Source: Hyphomicrobiales bacterium (GTDB lineage: Bacteria; Pseudomonadota; Alphaproteobacteria; Rhizobiales; Kaistiaceae). From it: a DNA stretch of 13,463 nt. The stretch spans positions 1-13,463 of the forward strand of contig JAFKJZ010000499.1 of NCBI GenBank assembly GCA_017305815.1, read 5' to 3'. Position numbers and translations under genes: made by a program. Position 1 is the first letter of the stretch; the number at the start of each line of letters is the position of its first letter. Under the pieces are notes generated by a model, which worked only from the letters and a program-made list of their open reading frames with translations, made no database searches and was not told the origin of the DNA. This document shows positions 1 through 6,853 of this stretch, piece after piece.

Positions 1-1430
1 CAGAGCGTCGCCGGCACCGGCGCGTCGGCCTCGACCGTGATGCGGATGTCGCCGTCCCAGGGATAGGCGGTCTGCTGGATCAGCCGCAGTGCCCTCCCCG
101 CCACCTCGAGGTCGATGGTCGAGGCGGCGTAGAGGTGGATGGCGACGTTCTCGTCGTCATGGCTCGCCACATAGCCGCCGAGCGAGGCGACGAGGCGGGC
201 GAGATTGGTCGGGCAGCAGGGGCAATAATGCCAGCTCCAGCGGCGATGCTGGCCGTGGCTCTCCAGAGGGTTCTCGTAGAAATAGGCATCGCCCGCCAGC
301 GACACGCCCGACAGCGCGCCATTGTGCAGCACCAGTTCCATATGGTCGGCGAAGCGCGCGTCGAGATCGATCCCGGCCATGCGATGGCCCCAGAACACCA
401 GCGAGACGGCGGCGCAGGTCTCGGCATAGGCCGTCTCGTTCGGAAGGTCGAACGAGCGGGTAAAACCCTCGTTCTCGACCGCCGGCCCCATGCCGCCGGT
501 GACGTAGAGCTGGCGACTGGTCAGGTGGCGCCAGAGCTTGTCGAGGGCCGCCTTGAGGCTCGCATCATCGTCCTCGGCGGCGAGATCGGCCATGGCGCTG
601 TAGAGATACATTGCGCGCACGGCGTGGCCGACGACCTCGTCCTGCTCGCGTACCGGCTTGTGCGACTGGCTGTATTCGTACGTGCCGAAGTTGAACGGTT
701 TGCCGCCCGGAAACTCCTTCGCTTCCTCGTCGAAGTAGTGCGGGTTCTGCGCACCGCGCTCGTCGATGAAATAGCGGGCGAGGTCGAGGAAACGGCTCTC
801 TCCCGTGGCGCGAAAAAGCTTCACCAGCGCCAGCTCGATCTCCTCATGCGCGTCATAGCCGCGGCGCTTGCCCGGCTCGCGGCCGAAGACGGTGGCGATG
901 TGGTCGACGCAGCGGATCATCACGTCGAGAAAGCGGCGCTTGCCCGTCGCCTGATAGTAGGCGACGGCACCCTCGAGGAGATGGCCCATCGAGTACATCT
1001 CGTGCCAGTCGCGCAGATTGGTCCAGCGCTTTTCGGGATCGCGGCGGATGAACCAGGTATTGAGATAGCCATCCGCCAGTTGGGCGTGGTCGAGCTTGTC
1101 GACGAGGAAATCGATCTTCGCCTCGATTTCGGGATCGGGATGGGTGGCGAGGCTGTAGCTCGCCGCCTCGATCCATTTGCCGAAATCGGAATCGAAGAAC
1201 ATCTGCATCGACAGGCCGTATTCGTTGATCGGCCGGACCAATGGCTTCGGCGGCTGGTCGACGTCGAGCACCTCGATGAAGCCCTCCTCCTCCAGGCGCT
1301 GGAACTGGGTCGGGATTGTCGTCTCGCGGTTGATCCGCGTGCGCTCGGCCCAGAAGCCGTCCGTGAAGGCGACGCTCGTGTGCGGAACGGGCTTGAGGCG
1401 GCGGAAATGGGTGGTTTCGGTCGTCTGCAT
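1..1430 (-). CDS. GH127 family glycosidase (beta-L-arabinofuranosidase-like), 3' end outside window
   Basis: This is an open frame of 476 codons running off the window's left edge; the family is usually about 640-660 residues, so the C-terminal part is missing. It matches glycoside hydrolase family 127 (old DUF1680), whose founder HypBA1 removes beta-L-arabinofuranose from arabinooligosaccharides of hydroxyproline-rich plant glycoproteins. The metal-centre and catalytic residues are visible: Glu321 (in ENEGF), Glu337 and Cys339 (in AETC), and Cys403, Cys405 and Cys406 (in HYCPCCPTN). As I remember them, these correspond to HypBA1 Glu322, Glu338, Cys340, Cys415, Cys417 and Cys418, where a zinc-bound cysteine is the nucleophile. 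There is no signal peptide, so it should act in the cytoplasm on imported oligosaccharides. I chose ATG 1430 because family homology begins about ten residues later (LKPVPHTSVAFTDGFW). An in-frame ATG at 1499 would add 23 basic residues that do not look like family sequence. An alternative substrate is possible: at least one GH127 member acts on aceric acid in rhamnogalacturonan II. Confidence 0.88.
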   Translation of the reverse strand, partial: MQTTETTHFRRLKPVPHTSVAFTDGFWAERTRINRETTIPTQFQRLEEEGFIEVLDVDQPPKPLVRPINEYGLSMQMFFDSDFGKWIEAASYSLATHPDPEIEAKIDFLVDKLDHAQLADGYLNTWFIRRDPEKRWTNLRDWHEMYSMGHLLEGAVAYYQATGKRRFLDVMIRCVDHIATVFGREPGKRRGYDAHEEIELALVKLFRATGESRFLDLARYFIDERGAQNPHYFDEEAKEFPGGKPFNFGTYEYSQSHKPVREQDEVVGHAVRAMYLYSAMADLAAEDDDASLKAALDKLWRHLTSRQLYVTGGMGPAVENEGFTRSFDLPNETAYAETCAAVSLVFWGHRMAGIDLDARFADHMELVLHNGALSGVSLAGDAYFYENPLESHGQHRRWSWHYCPCCPTNLARLVASLGGYVASHDDENVAIHLYAASTIDLEVAGRALRLIQQTAYPWDGDIRITVEADAPVPATL

Positions 1431-1511
1431 CGGGCGTTTCCATGCGCGCTTGGCGGGATCGATGGATCGCGTCGGCCCTTGTCGGCGAGCCGCAGCCATT
1501 TGAGAAAACCT

Positions 1512-1567
1512 TTGCGCAATCCTGTCGCAGGCAATCTGGCCGATTTGTCGACATTCTGCACGCAGAA
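1512..1567. promoter_or_regulatory. Candidate operator sites upstream of the GH127 gene
   Basis: The 231-bp gap between the tal stop and the GH127 start contains two short symmetric elements. TTGCGCAA (1512-1519) is a perfect 8-bp palindrome, with the central CG symmetry common in LacI-family operators. TTCTGC-AC-GCAGAA (1554-1567) is a 6-2-6 inverted repeat. Both lie upstream of the preferred start at 1430, where a promoter is needed because a strong terminator follows tal. No convincing -35/-10 pair was seen. The operator role is inference from symmetry and position only. Confidence 0.25.
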
Positions 1568-1604
1568 AATATTCGACGCGGTGCGGCGGCCCGGAAGGCG
1601 GGCC

Positions 1605-1642
1605 AAAAAGAAAGGCCGGCGCCCCGGAGGGCACCGGCCTTT
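1605..1642 (-). terminator. Intrinsic terminator of tal
   Basis: A 14-bp stem (1611-1624 with 1629-1642, one G-U wobble in the RNA, 4-base loop) lies 20 bases beyond the tal stop. On the minus strand it is followed by C and five T (1605-1609). It is a textbook rho-independent terminator and separates tal from the GH127 gene downstream on the same strand, so the two are probably not one transcript. Confidence 0.9.
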
Positions 1643-1661
1643 CCAATTGAGCCGAAGGCGA

Positions 1662-2633
1662 TCAGGCGGGTACGCCGGCCTCCAGGCGCTTGGCGATCAG
1701 GGCGCGCAGCGCGCGCAGGTCCTTGGCGAACAGGCGGATGCCTTCCGAGAGCTTCTCGGTCGCCATCTGGTCCTCGTTCATCGCCCAGCGGAAGCTCTTC
1801 TCGTCGGCGGCGACGGTGGCGATCTTCTCGCCGGTGTTGCTCGGGTCGAGCTTGCGCACCAGCGTGCCGTTGTCGGCGGCGAGCTTCTCGAGCAGAGCCG
1901 GCGCGATGGTCAGGCGGTCACAGCCGGCCAGCGCCTCGATCTCGCCGGTCGAGCGGAACGACGCGCCCATGACGACGGTCGAGATGCCGTGCTGCTTGTA
2001 GTAGCTGTAGATCTGGCGGACCGAGAGGACGCCCGGATCCTCTTCCGGCTCGAACGTCTTGCCGGAGGCCTTGACGTGCCAGTCGAGGATGCGGCCGACG
2101 AAGGGCGAGATCAGGAACACGCCGGCATCGGCGCAGGCGACGGCCTGGGCGAGCGAGAACAGCAGCGTCAGGTTGCAGTCGATGCCTTCCTTCTGGAGGA
2201 TCGCAGCGGCGCGGATGCCTTCCCAGGTCGAGGCGAGCTTGACGAGAATCTTCTCGCGCGGGACGCCCATGGTCTCATAGGTCGCGATGATGTCGCGGGC
2301 GCGCTTCACCGAAGCCTCGGTGTCGAAGGAAAGGTCGGCGTCGACCTCGGTCGAGATGCGGCCGGGCACCAGCTTCGACATCTCGGCGCCGAAGGCGACG
2401 GCGAGACGGTCGGCGACATGCGCGGCGACCGCGTCCTTGGTGCCGCCCTGCTTGCGGCCCCAGGAAATCGCGTTCTCGATGACGTCCTGGTAGGCGGGCA
2501 GTTCGGCTGCCTTGAGGACGAGCGAGGGGTTGGTCGTGCAGTCGACCGGACGATAGGTCTTGATGGCCTCGAGATCGCCGGTGTCTGCGACGACAACGGT
2601 CATGGCTTTGAGCTGATCAAGTTTCGAGGTCAT
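1662..2633 (-). CDS. tal: Transaldolase (TalB-type)
   Basis: Transaldolase of the non-oxidative pentose phosphate pathway. It moves a dihydroxyacetone unit between sedoheptulose 7-phosphate and glyceraldehyde 3-phosphate, giving erythrose 4-phosphate and fructose 6-phosphate in the cytoplasm. The 323-residue product aligns along its whole length with E. coli TalB (317 residues). It keeps Asp17 (VVADTGD), the signature DCTTNPSL (31-38), Glu96 (GRISTEVDA) and the Schiff-base Lys132 (ILVKLAST), all at the TalB numbering. The frame is open upstream to an ATG at 2657, but the start at 2633 is preferred: GGAGGA sits 7 bases before it, and the next residues, MTSKLDQLK, match the TalB N-terminus. It is transcribed away from the GH2 gene and ends at a strong terminator. 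It could serve pentose use alongside the glycosidases, but transaldolase is also housekeeping. Confidence 0.97.
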   Translation of the reverse strand: MTSKLDQLKAMTVVVADTGDLEAIKTYRPVDCTTNPSLVLKAAELPAYQDVIENAISWGRKQGGTKDAVAAHVADRLAVAFGAEMSKLVPGRISTEVDADLSFDTEASVKRARDIIATYETMGVPREKILVKLASTWEGIRAAAILQKEGIDCNLTLLFSLAQAVACADAGVFLISPFVGRILDWHVKASGKTFEPEEDPGVLSVRQIYSYYKQHGISTVVMGASFRSTGEIEALAGCDRLTIAPALLEKLAADNGTLVRKLDPSNTGEKIATVAADEKSFRWAMNEDQMATEKLSEGIRLFAKDLRALRALIAKRLEAGVPA

Positions 2634-2653
2634 CGGACGCTCCTCCAAGGCTG

Positions 2654-2667
2654 GCATGCGCGCATGC
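2654..2667. repeat. 14-bp perfect palindrome just upstream of the tal ribosome binding site
   Basis: GCATGCGCGCATGC is identical to its own reverse complement. It ends 8 bases before the GGAGGA ribosome binding site of tal, on the tal side of the divergent gap. It could be an operator or a small hairpin in the tal leader, or a chance result of alternating GC sequence. No known regulator is recognised. Confidence 0.35.
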
Positions 2668-2713
2668 GCACGTATTTGTTTGGCATATGAGCATCCCGCC
2701 GGACAAATGGAAG

Positions 2714-2765
2714 CTCGAAAATTTCTTCGCCACTCGAAAACAAACGCGGTAACCAGTTATCCGCG
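2714..2765. promoter_or_regulatory. Candidate control region between tal and the GH2 gene
   Basis: This is the most AT-rich part of the 205-bp divergent gap, so promoters for both genes probably lie here. CTCGAAAA occurs twice in direct orientation (2714-2721 and 2733-2740), 19 bases apart start to start, roughly two helical turns. Next to it is an imperfect inverted repeat, CGCGGTAAC (2745-2753) and GTTATCCGCG (2756-2765), with a core TAAC-CA-GTTA. These are seen directly. Their use as regulator sites is inference and I could not place -35/-10 boxes with confidence. Confidence 0.3.
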
Positions 2766-2838
2766 GTCCGTCGCGCAATCGCCGCCGGTTGCCGGACGAG
2801 CCGCCAATGAAACAGCACCGCATTGAGGAAACGCGTTG

Positions 2839-5277
2839 ATGTCGAAACTCTCCCTGGCCGGCCCTTGGCAGCTTTTCAACTCCGCTGGCGAAGCGCTCGG
2901 CCCCTGCCCGATCCCCGGCGACGTCCATTCGGCGCTGGTGGCGCAGGGGCGGATCCCCTCCCCCTATGTCGGCACCAACGAGGCCGCCATGCAGTGGGTC
3001 GGCGAGGCGAGCTGGGAGATCGCCCGCCAGTTCGACGTCGCCGCATCCGACCTTGCCGGAAGCTGGGCCGTGCTCGAGCTTGAGTTCGTCGACACCTTCG
3101 CCGAGGTCTTCCTGAACGACCGGCCGGTGGCGACGCTCGGCTCCAGCTTCATCCGCCACCGGATCGACGTGACCGACGCGCTCCGGCCAGGCGCCAACGC
3201 GCTTCGCGTCCGCTTCTCGCCGGCCGGCGCCGAGGCGATAGCGCGCGCGAAGAAGCAGCCCTTCCCGATTCCGTGGAGCGTCTCGAACAACCGGGTTCCC
3301 GACCTCAACATGATCCGCAAGGCGCAGTGCCATGGCGGCTGGGACTGGGGGCCCTGCCTGATGGTGACCGGCATCTACGCCGAGCCGATCCTGCATCTCT
3401 ACGACACGGCGCGGATCGAGGCGGTGCAGATCCGCCAGCGCCACCACGCCGACGGCACGGTGACGGCGATCGCCGAGATCGAGCTGCTGGCGCAGGCCGA
3501 CGCGACGGTTCCGCTCACCGTGGAGCTGGCCGGCAAGACGGCGCGCGCCGACGTGAAGGTCTCGGCCGAGCATGGCGGCAAGGCAAGGCTCTCGCTCGAC
3601 GTCGGCAAGCCGGATCTCTGGTGGCCGGCCGGCCACGGGGCGCAGCCGCTCTATCCGGCGGTCGTCTCGATCCCCGGCGACACGGTCCGTCGCAACATCG
3701 GCTTCCGCACGCTCGAGGTCGTCACCGAGAAGGACGAGGTCGGCGCCTCGATGTTCTTCCGCGTCAACGGCATCGACATTTTCGCCAAGGGCGCCAACTG
3801 GATCCCGGCCGACTCGCTGCCTGCCGCGATCACGCCGGAGCGCATCGACGCGCTGCTCTCCGCCGCCGTCGAGGCCAACATGAACATGGTCCGGCTCTGG
3901 GGCGGCGGCTTCTACGAGTTCGACGCCTTCTACGACGCCTGCGACCGGCTCGGCCTGCTGATCTGGCAGGACATGATGTTCTCCTGCTCGCAATATCCCT
4001 CGACGCCCGAATTCCTCACCGAGGTCGACGCCGAGCTGCGCTACCAGATCAAGCGCCTGTCCAGCCGGCCGTCGATCGCGATCTGGTGCGGCGACAACGA
4101 GGTGATCGGCTCGCTCACCTGGTTCGAGATCTCGCGCAACAACCGCGACCGCTACCTGGTCAACTACGACCGGCTGAACCGCGTGATCGACAAGGCGGTG
4201 CAGGACAGCGATCCCGACCGCCGCTTCTGGCCGTCCAGCCCTTGCAACGGCGACATGGACTATGGCGACGCCTGGCACGACGACCGTTCGGGCGACCTGC
4301 ATTTCTGGGACGTCTGGCACTCGAACAAGAACTTCGAGCACTACTACACCGTGCAGCCGCGCTTCTGCTCCGAGTTCGGCTTCCAGTCCTTCCCGTCGAT
4401 GACCGGCATCCGCGCCTTCGCCGGCGGTCGCGAGAACTGGAACGCGACCTCGCCGGTGATGGAGTTCCACCAGCGCGACGGCGCCGGCAATTCGCGCATC
4501 ATCGATACAATGGCGCGCTATTTCCGCGTGCCTTCCGGCTTCGAGAGCTTCGTCTATCTGTCGCAATTGCAGCAGGCGATGGCGATCGAGACGGCGGTGC
4601 GCTACTGGCGCAGCCTGAAGCCGCATTCGATGGGCGCGCTATACTGGCAGCTGAACGATGTCTGGCCGGCGGTGTCCTGGTCGTCGATCGACCATTCGCT
4701 GGCCTGGAAGACGCTGCACTATCACGCCAAGCGCTTTTTCGCGCCGGTGGCGCTCGCCGCCCGCATGCTCGACGGCAAGCTCGTCGTCCGCGCCATCAAC
4801 GACCGGCATGCTCCGGTGGTGCTGGAGACGCGGCTGCGCAGCTTCGACCTCCAGGGAACGCTGATCGACGAACGCCATGCCAAGGGCAGCGTTCCGCCCG
4901 ACCGCGCCGTCGAGATCATGGCGATCGGCGCGCCGGTGGCGCAGGACCGGTTCTATGTGATCGACGCCAAGGTCGACGGCGTCGCCTCGCCGGAACACCA
5001 GGTCGTCGTCTTCCCCGACGTGCCGAAGCGCTTCGAGCTGCCGGAGGCGACGGTCTCGGTGCGCGAGCTCGGCCCCGGTCGCTTCCAGCTATCGGCCGAT
5101 GCGCCGGCCTTCCATGTCCGCGCCGAGGCTGAAGGCATTCCCGGCCATTTCGACGATGCGAGCTTCCTGCTCCTGCCCGGCGAACCGCGGATCGTGACCT
5201 TCAAGGCGGAGGCGGGCCATTCCGTCCCGACGGCCGCCGAGCTGACGGTGCATCATCTGGGCGCAACCTATCGCTGA
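2839..5277 (+). CDS. GH2 family beta-mannosidase
   Basis: An 812-residue glycoside hydrolase family 2 protein, most like exo-beta-mannosidases, which remove terminal beta-1,4-linked mannose from manno-oligosaccharides or N-glycan cores. The order is a jelly-roll sugar-binding domain (about 1-180, from LAGPWQLF to the GGWDWGPCL segment), an immunoglobulin-like domain, a TIM barrel (from about 310, NGIDIFAKGANWIPAD), and C-terminal beta domains. The acid/base is Glu421 in WCGDNEV and the nucleophile Glu512 in FCSEFGFQSFP, 91 residues apart as in the family. There is no signal peptide, so it is cytoplasmic and needs imported substrate. The start is ATG 2839 with GAGGA 9 bases upstream; a TTG at 2836 directly before it is a possible alternative. 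It is divergent from tal and converges on the YXWGXW gene. Specificity (mannose rather than another beta-glycoside) rests on overall resemblance. Confidence 0.92.
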   Translation: MSKLSLAGPWQLFNSAGEALGPCPIPGDVHSALVAQGRIPSPYVGTNEAAMQWVGEASWEIARQFDVAASDLAGSWAVLELEFVDTFAEVFLNDRPVATLGSSFIRHRIDVTDALRPGANALRVRFSPAGAEAIARAKKQPFPIPWSVSNNRVPDLNMIRKAQCHGGWDWGPCLMVTGIYAEPILHLYDTARIEAVQIRQRHHADGTVTAIAEIELLAQADATVPLTVELAGKTARADVKVSAEHGGKARLSLDVGKPDLWWPAGHGAQPLYPAVVSIPGDTVRRNIGFRTLEVVTEKDEVGASMFFRVNGIDIFAKGANWIPADSLPAAITPERIDALLSAAVEANMNMVRLWGGGFYEFDAFYDACDRLGLLIWQDMMFSCSQYPSTPEFLTEVDAELRYQIKRLSSRPSIAIWCGDNEVIGSLTWFEISRNNRDRYLVNYDRLNRVIDKAVQDSDPDRRFWPSSPCNGDMDYGDAWHDDRSGDLHFWDVWHSNKNFEHYYTVQPRFCSEFGFQSFPSMTGIRAFAGGRENWNATSPVMEFHQRDGAGNSRIIDTMARYFRVPSGFESFVYLSQLQQAMAIETAVRYWRSLKPHSMGALYWQLNDVWPAVSWSSIDHSLAWKTLHYHAKRFFAPVALAARMLDGKLVVRAINDRHAPVVLETRLRSFDLQGTLIDERHAKGSVPPDRAVEIMAIGAPVAQDRFYVIDAKVDGVASPEHQVVVFPDVPKRFELPEATVSVRELGPGRFQLSADAPAFHVRAEAEGIPGHFDDASFLLLPGEPRIVTFKAEAGHSVPTAAELTVHHLGATYR

Positions 5278-5291
5278 CGGCCGCCACCCGC

Positions 5292-5327
5292 AAAAACAGA
5301 AACGGCGCGGAAATTCCGCGCCGTTTC
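5292..5327 (-). terminator. Hairpin terminator between convergent genes
   Basis: A perfect 12-bp stem (5299-5310 with 5316-5327; A-T pairs can extend it to 14) with an AAATT loop lies in the 68-bp gap between two convergent stops. On the minus strand it is followed by TG and five T (5292-5296), so it should end the YXWGXW transcript. On the plus strand only a short T run lies in the stem end, so termination of the GH2 transcript would be weaker but possible. Confidence 0.8.
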
Positions 5328-5345
5328 CAATTCAACCCGCCGAGA

Positions 5346-5669
5346 TCAGCGGTACCAGCCGCCCGGCGCATAGACCCAGCGACCATTGCGCCAGACCCAG
5401 TCCGACCGGCGATAGCGATAGCCCGGCCGCGCCGGGATCCAGCCGCCGCTCATCCACACATAGCGACCGCGGCGCCATTCCCAGTGACCCGGACGCCAGT
5501 AATAGCCACGGCGCGGCGGCGGGACGCGTTCACGGCGCGGCGGCGGCGGCCGGCGGTCGGGGCCCGGGCCCCACTGCTGCGCCTCTGCATCGCCTGGGGC
5601 CATCGTCGCCAGAGGCGCCGCAACGGCCGCGGCCAGAAGCCCGGTCAACAGAGAACGTCGAGAAAGCAT
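5346..5669 (-). CDS. Small exported YXWGXW-repeat protein
   Basis: The 107-residue product begins with a signal peptide, MLSRRSLLTGLLAAA, with a probable cut after AEA (about residue 30). SRRSLL resembles a twin-arginine motif, so Tat export is possible. Next come a proline/arginine-rich stretch and a C-terminal half packed with Trp, Tyr, Arg and Gly. This half holds two degenerate repeats of the form HW-x-W-x4-Y-V-W-x3-GGW, as in the YXWGXW-repeat family common in Alphaproteobacteria. The molecular function of that family is unknown; an envelope location is inferred. I chose ATG 5669 because GGAAG lies just upstream and the signal starts there. An in-frame ATG at 5684 adds MGWKI but has no ribosome binding site. 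Confidence 0.75.
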   Translation of the reverse strand: MLSRRSLLTGLLAAAVAAPLATMAPGDAEAQQWGPGPDRRPPPPRRERVPPPRRGYYWRPGHWEWRRGRYVWMSGGWIPARPGYRYRRSDWVWRNGRWVYAPGGWYR

Positions 5670-5692
5670 GATCTTCCATCCCATACGATAGG

Positions 5693-5710
5693 GGACGCGC
5701 GTACGCGTCC
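5693..5710. repeat. 7-bp inverted repeat upstream of the YXWGXW gene
   Basis: GGACGCG-CGTA-CGCGTCC is a perfect 7-4-7 inverted repeat 24 bases upstream of the chosen start, in the 105-bp gap to the next gene upstream. It could be a hairpin in the leader or a regulator site. No T run follows, so it does not look like a terminator. Confidence 0.3.
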
Positions 5711-5774
5711 AAAGCCACCCGCATAGGCTTCAACGCGCGAGACCCCGCTTTCCGTTGCCTCGCCGGCGAAAAAA

Positions 5775-6704
5775 TCAGAAGCGGTAGCCGTTATGGTCGA
5801 GAAATAGCTTCAGACGCTCGGGAAACTTCAGTGTCTTGCGGTCCTTGGCGGCGCAGGTATCGATGTCGCCGCCGGTGACGCAGGTCTCCTCGCCGGGGTC
5901 GGTGGCGAGGTTCCAGTGCTTCTGCAGCTGCTTGAAGGCCTGCTCGCCCTCGCCGGCGCGAATGCTGGCGGCGACCCACCCGGCGAGGAAGCCGGGCGAC
6001 TTCCAGCGCTCGACCGGATCGGAATCGTCTTCGAGCTGCCGCAGCCAATCGCGATGCGCCTTGGCGAAACGCGGATCCGTCGTGATGTCGACCAGCTTGC
6101 CGTCGCGCACCGACTTGATGACGAGCGGCGCCGCGCTGCAGGCATAGCAATCGAAGGTGTAGAGGAAATTGTTGTCGACCGTGACGATCTCGGCCTCGCC
6201 GTCGTCGTTCAGGTCCTGCAGGTAGTCGCCGTCGCCGTCGAAGGCGCCGACCGGAACGGCCACCCAGCCCTTGTCGGTCTCGGTCGCCACCACGACCTCG
6301 GAGCAGCAATGGGCGCCGCCGGTATAGCTGCTGAAATAGACTTCCTTGCTCTTGTTGGTCGGGTCGATATCGACGATCGAGGCGCTCATCGACGGCAAGG
6401 ACATTCCCGACGCGGTGCCGACATGCTCCAGCACCATCTTGCCGTTCACGATGACCTGCAGCACCGGCACGTCGTCATCCGGATCAATCTGCGGCCGACG
6501 CTCCTGGAACACCCGCGCGGTGATGCCGGAATTGGTCACGGTCGCCTCCTTGGCGCCCTCCGCGAATTCGGCGGTCGGATAGGCCGGCTTGTCCTCTTCG
6601 GCATCTTCCGCCGAGGCCGCCGGGGCAGGAAACGACGCCATCATCAGCGCCGCCATGGCCATGCCTGCCAGGCTGCTCCGCCGGAGAAATGATCCGCTAC
6701 GCAC
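5775..6704 (-). CDS. Exported protein with FG-GAP/calcium-loop-like segment, unknown function
   Basis: The 309-residue product has an N-terminal signal (FLRRSSLAG then a hydrophobic stretch to about residue 30, likely cut after ASA), followed by an acidic linker. Residues about 105-185 hold two beta-propeller-like blade fragments. The second carries D164-x-N166-x-D168-G-x-x-E172, a pattern typical of calcium loops in FG-GAP/VCBS repeats. Six cysteines (133, 134, 186, 189, 275, 284) are well placed for disulfides in the periplasm. The C-terminal third looks helical and is not recognised. The start is GTG 6704, chosen because GAGGG lies 9 bases upstream and the signal follows. It may be cotranscribed with the YXWGXW gene 105 bases downstream. 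I do not recognise a specific function; periplasmic binding or structural roles are guesses. Confidence 0.75.
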   Translation of the reverse strand: MRSGSFLRRSSLAGMAMAALMMASFPAPAASAEDAEEDKPAYPTAEFAEGAKEATVTNSGITARVFQERRPQIDPDDDVPVLQVIVNGKMVLEHVGTASGMSLPSMSASIVDIDPTNKSKEVYFSSYTGGAHCCSEVVVATETDKGWVAVPVGAFDGDGDYLQDLNDDGEAEIVTVDNNFLYTFDCYACSAAPLVIKSVRDGKLVDITTDPRFAKAHRDWLRQLEDDSDPVERWKSPGFLAGWVAASIRAGEGEQAFKQLQKHWNLATDPGEETCVTGGDIDTCAAKDRKTLKFPERLKLFLDHNGYRF

Positions 6705-6795
6705 TTTCGACGTCCCTCGTCTGGCCCCGTGCCGGCCAGTCTAGCGACACCGGCTTTCGCCGAACAGAAGTTGATGCCACCATCCCCTTCTAAGC

Positions 6796-6821
6796 GATCC
6801 CCCGGTTCGAGCCTGGGGGTC
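6796..6821. repeat. Stem-loop in the leader of the ThDP enzyme gene, tRNA T-arm-like
   Basis: A 10-bp stem (6796-6805 with 6812-6821; one G-U wobble and one mismatch) encloses the loop TTCGAG. The inner part, CCCGG-TTCGAGC-CTGGG, has the layout of a tRNA T-arm. No acceptor, D-arm or acceptable variable loop is found around it, so this is not a tRNA gene. It lies 32 bases before the start codon and is not followed by T, so it is not an obvious terminator. It may be a leader structure or the remains of a tRNA 3' end. Confidence 0.35.
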
Positions 6822-6853
6822 GGATAAACCCGCCTCTCGCAAGGATCTCCTTC

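Noticed and set aside
135..2690. An 851-codon open frame on the plus strand opposite the GH127 and tal genes
   Set aside because: It lies antisense to two genes with clear families and intact active sites. Its translation is low-complexity Arg/Ala/Glu/Asp-rich sequence, typical of the complementary frame of GC-rich genes.
2617..4626. A 669-codon open frame on the minus strand opposite the GH2 gene
   Set aside because: It has the same shadow composition (rich in Arg, Val, Asp, Gly) with no recognisable domain, and it overlaps the tal start and the GH2 catalytic core.
6721..6739. CTGGCC/GGCCAG inverted repeat with a 7-base loop upstream of the GTG start at 6704
   Set aside because: Only six GC-rich pairs, expected often by chance at this base composition; no further sign of an operator.
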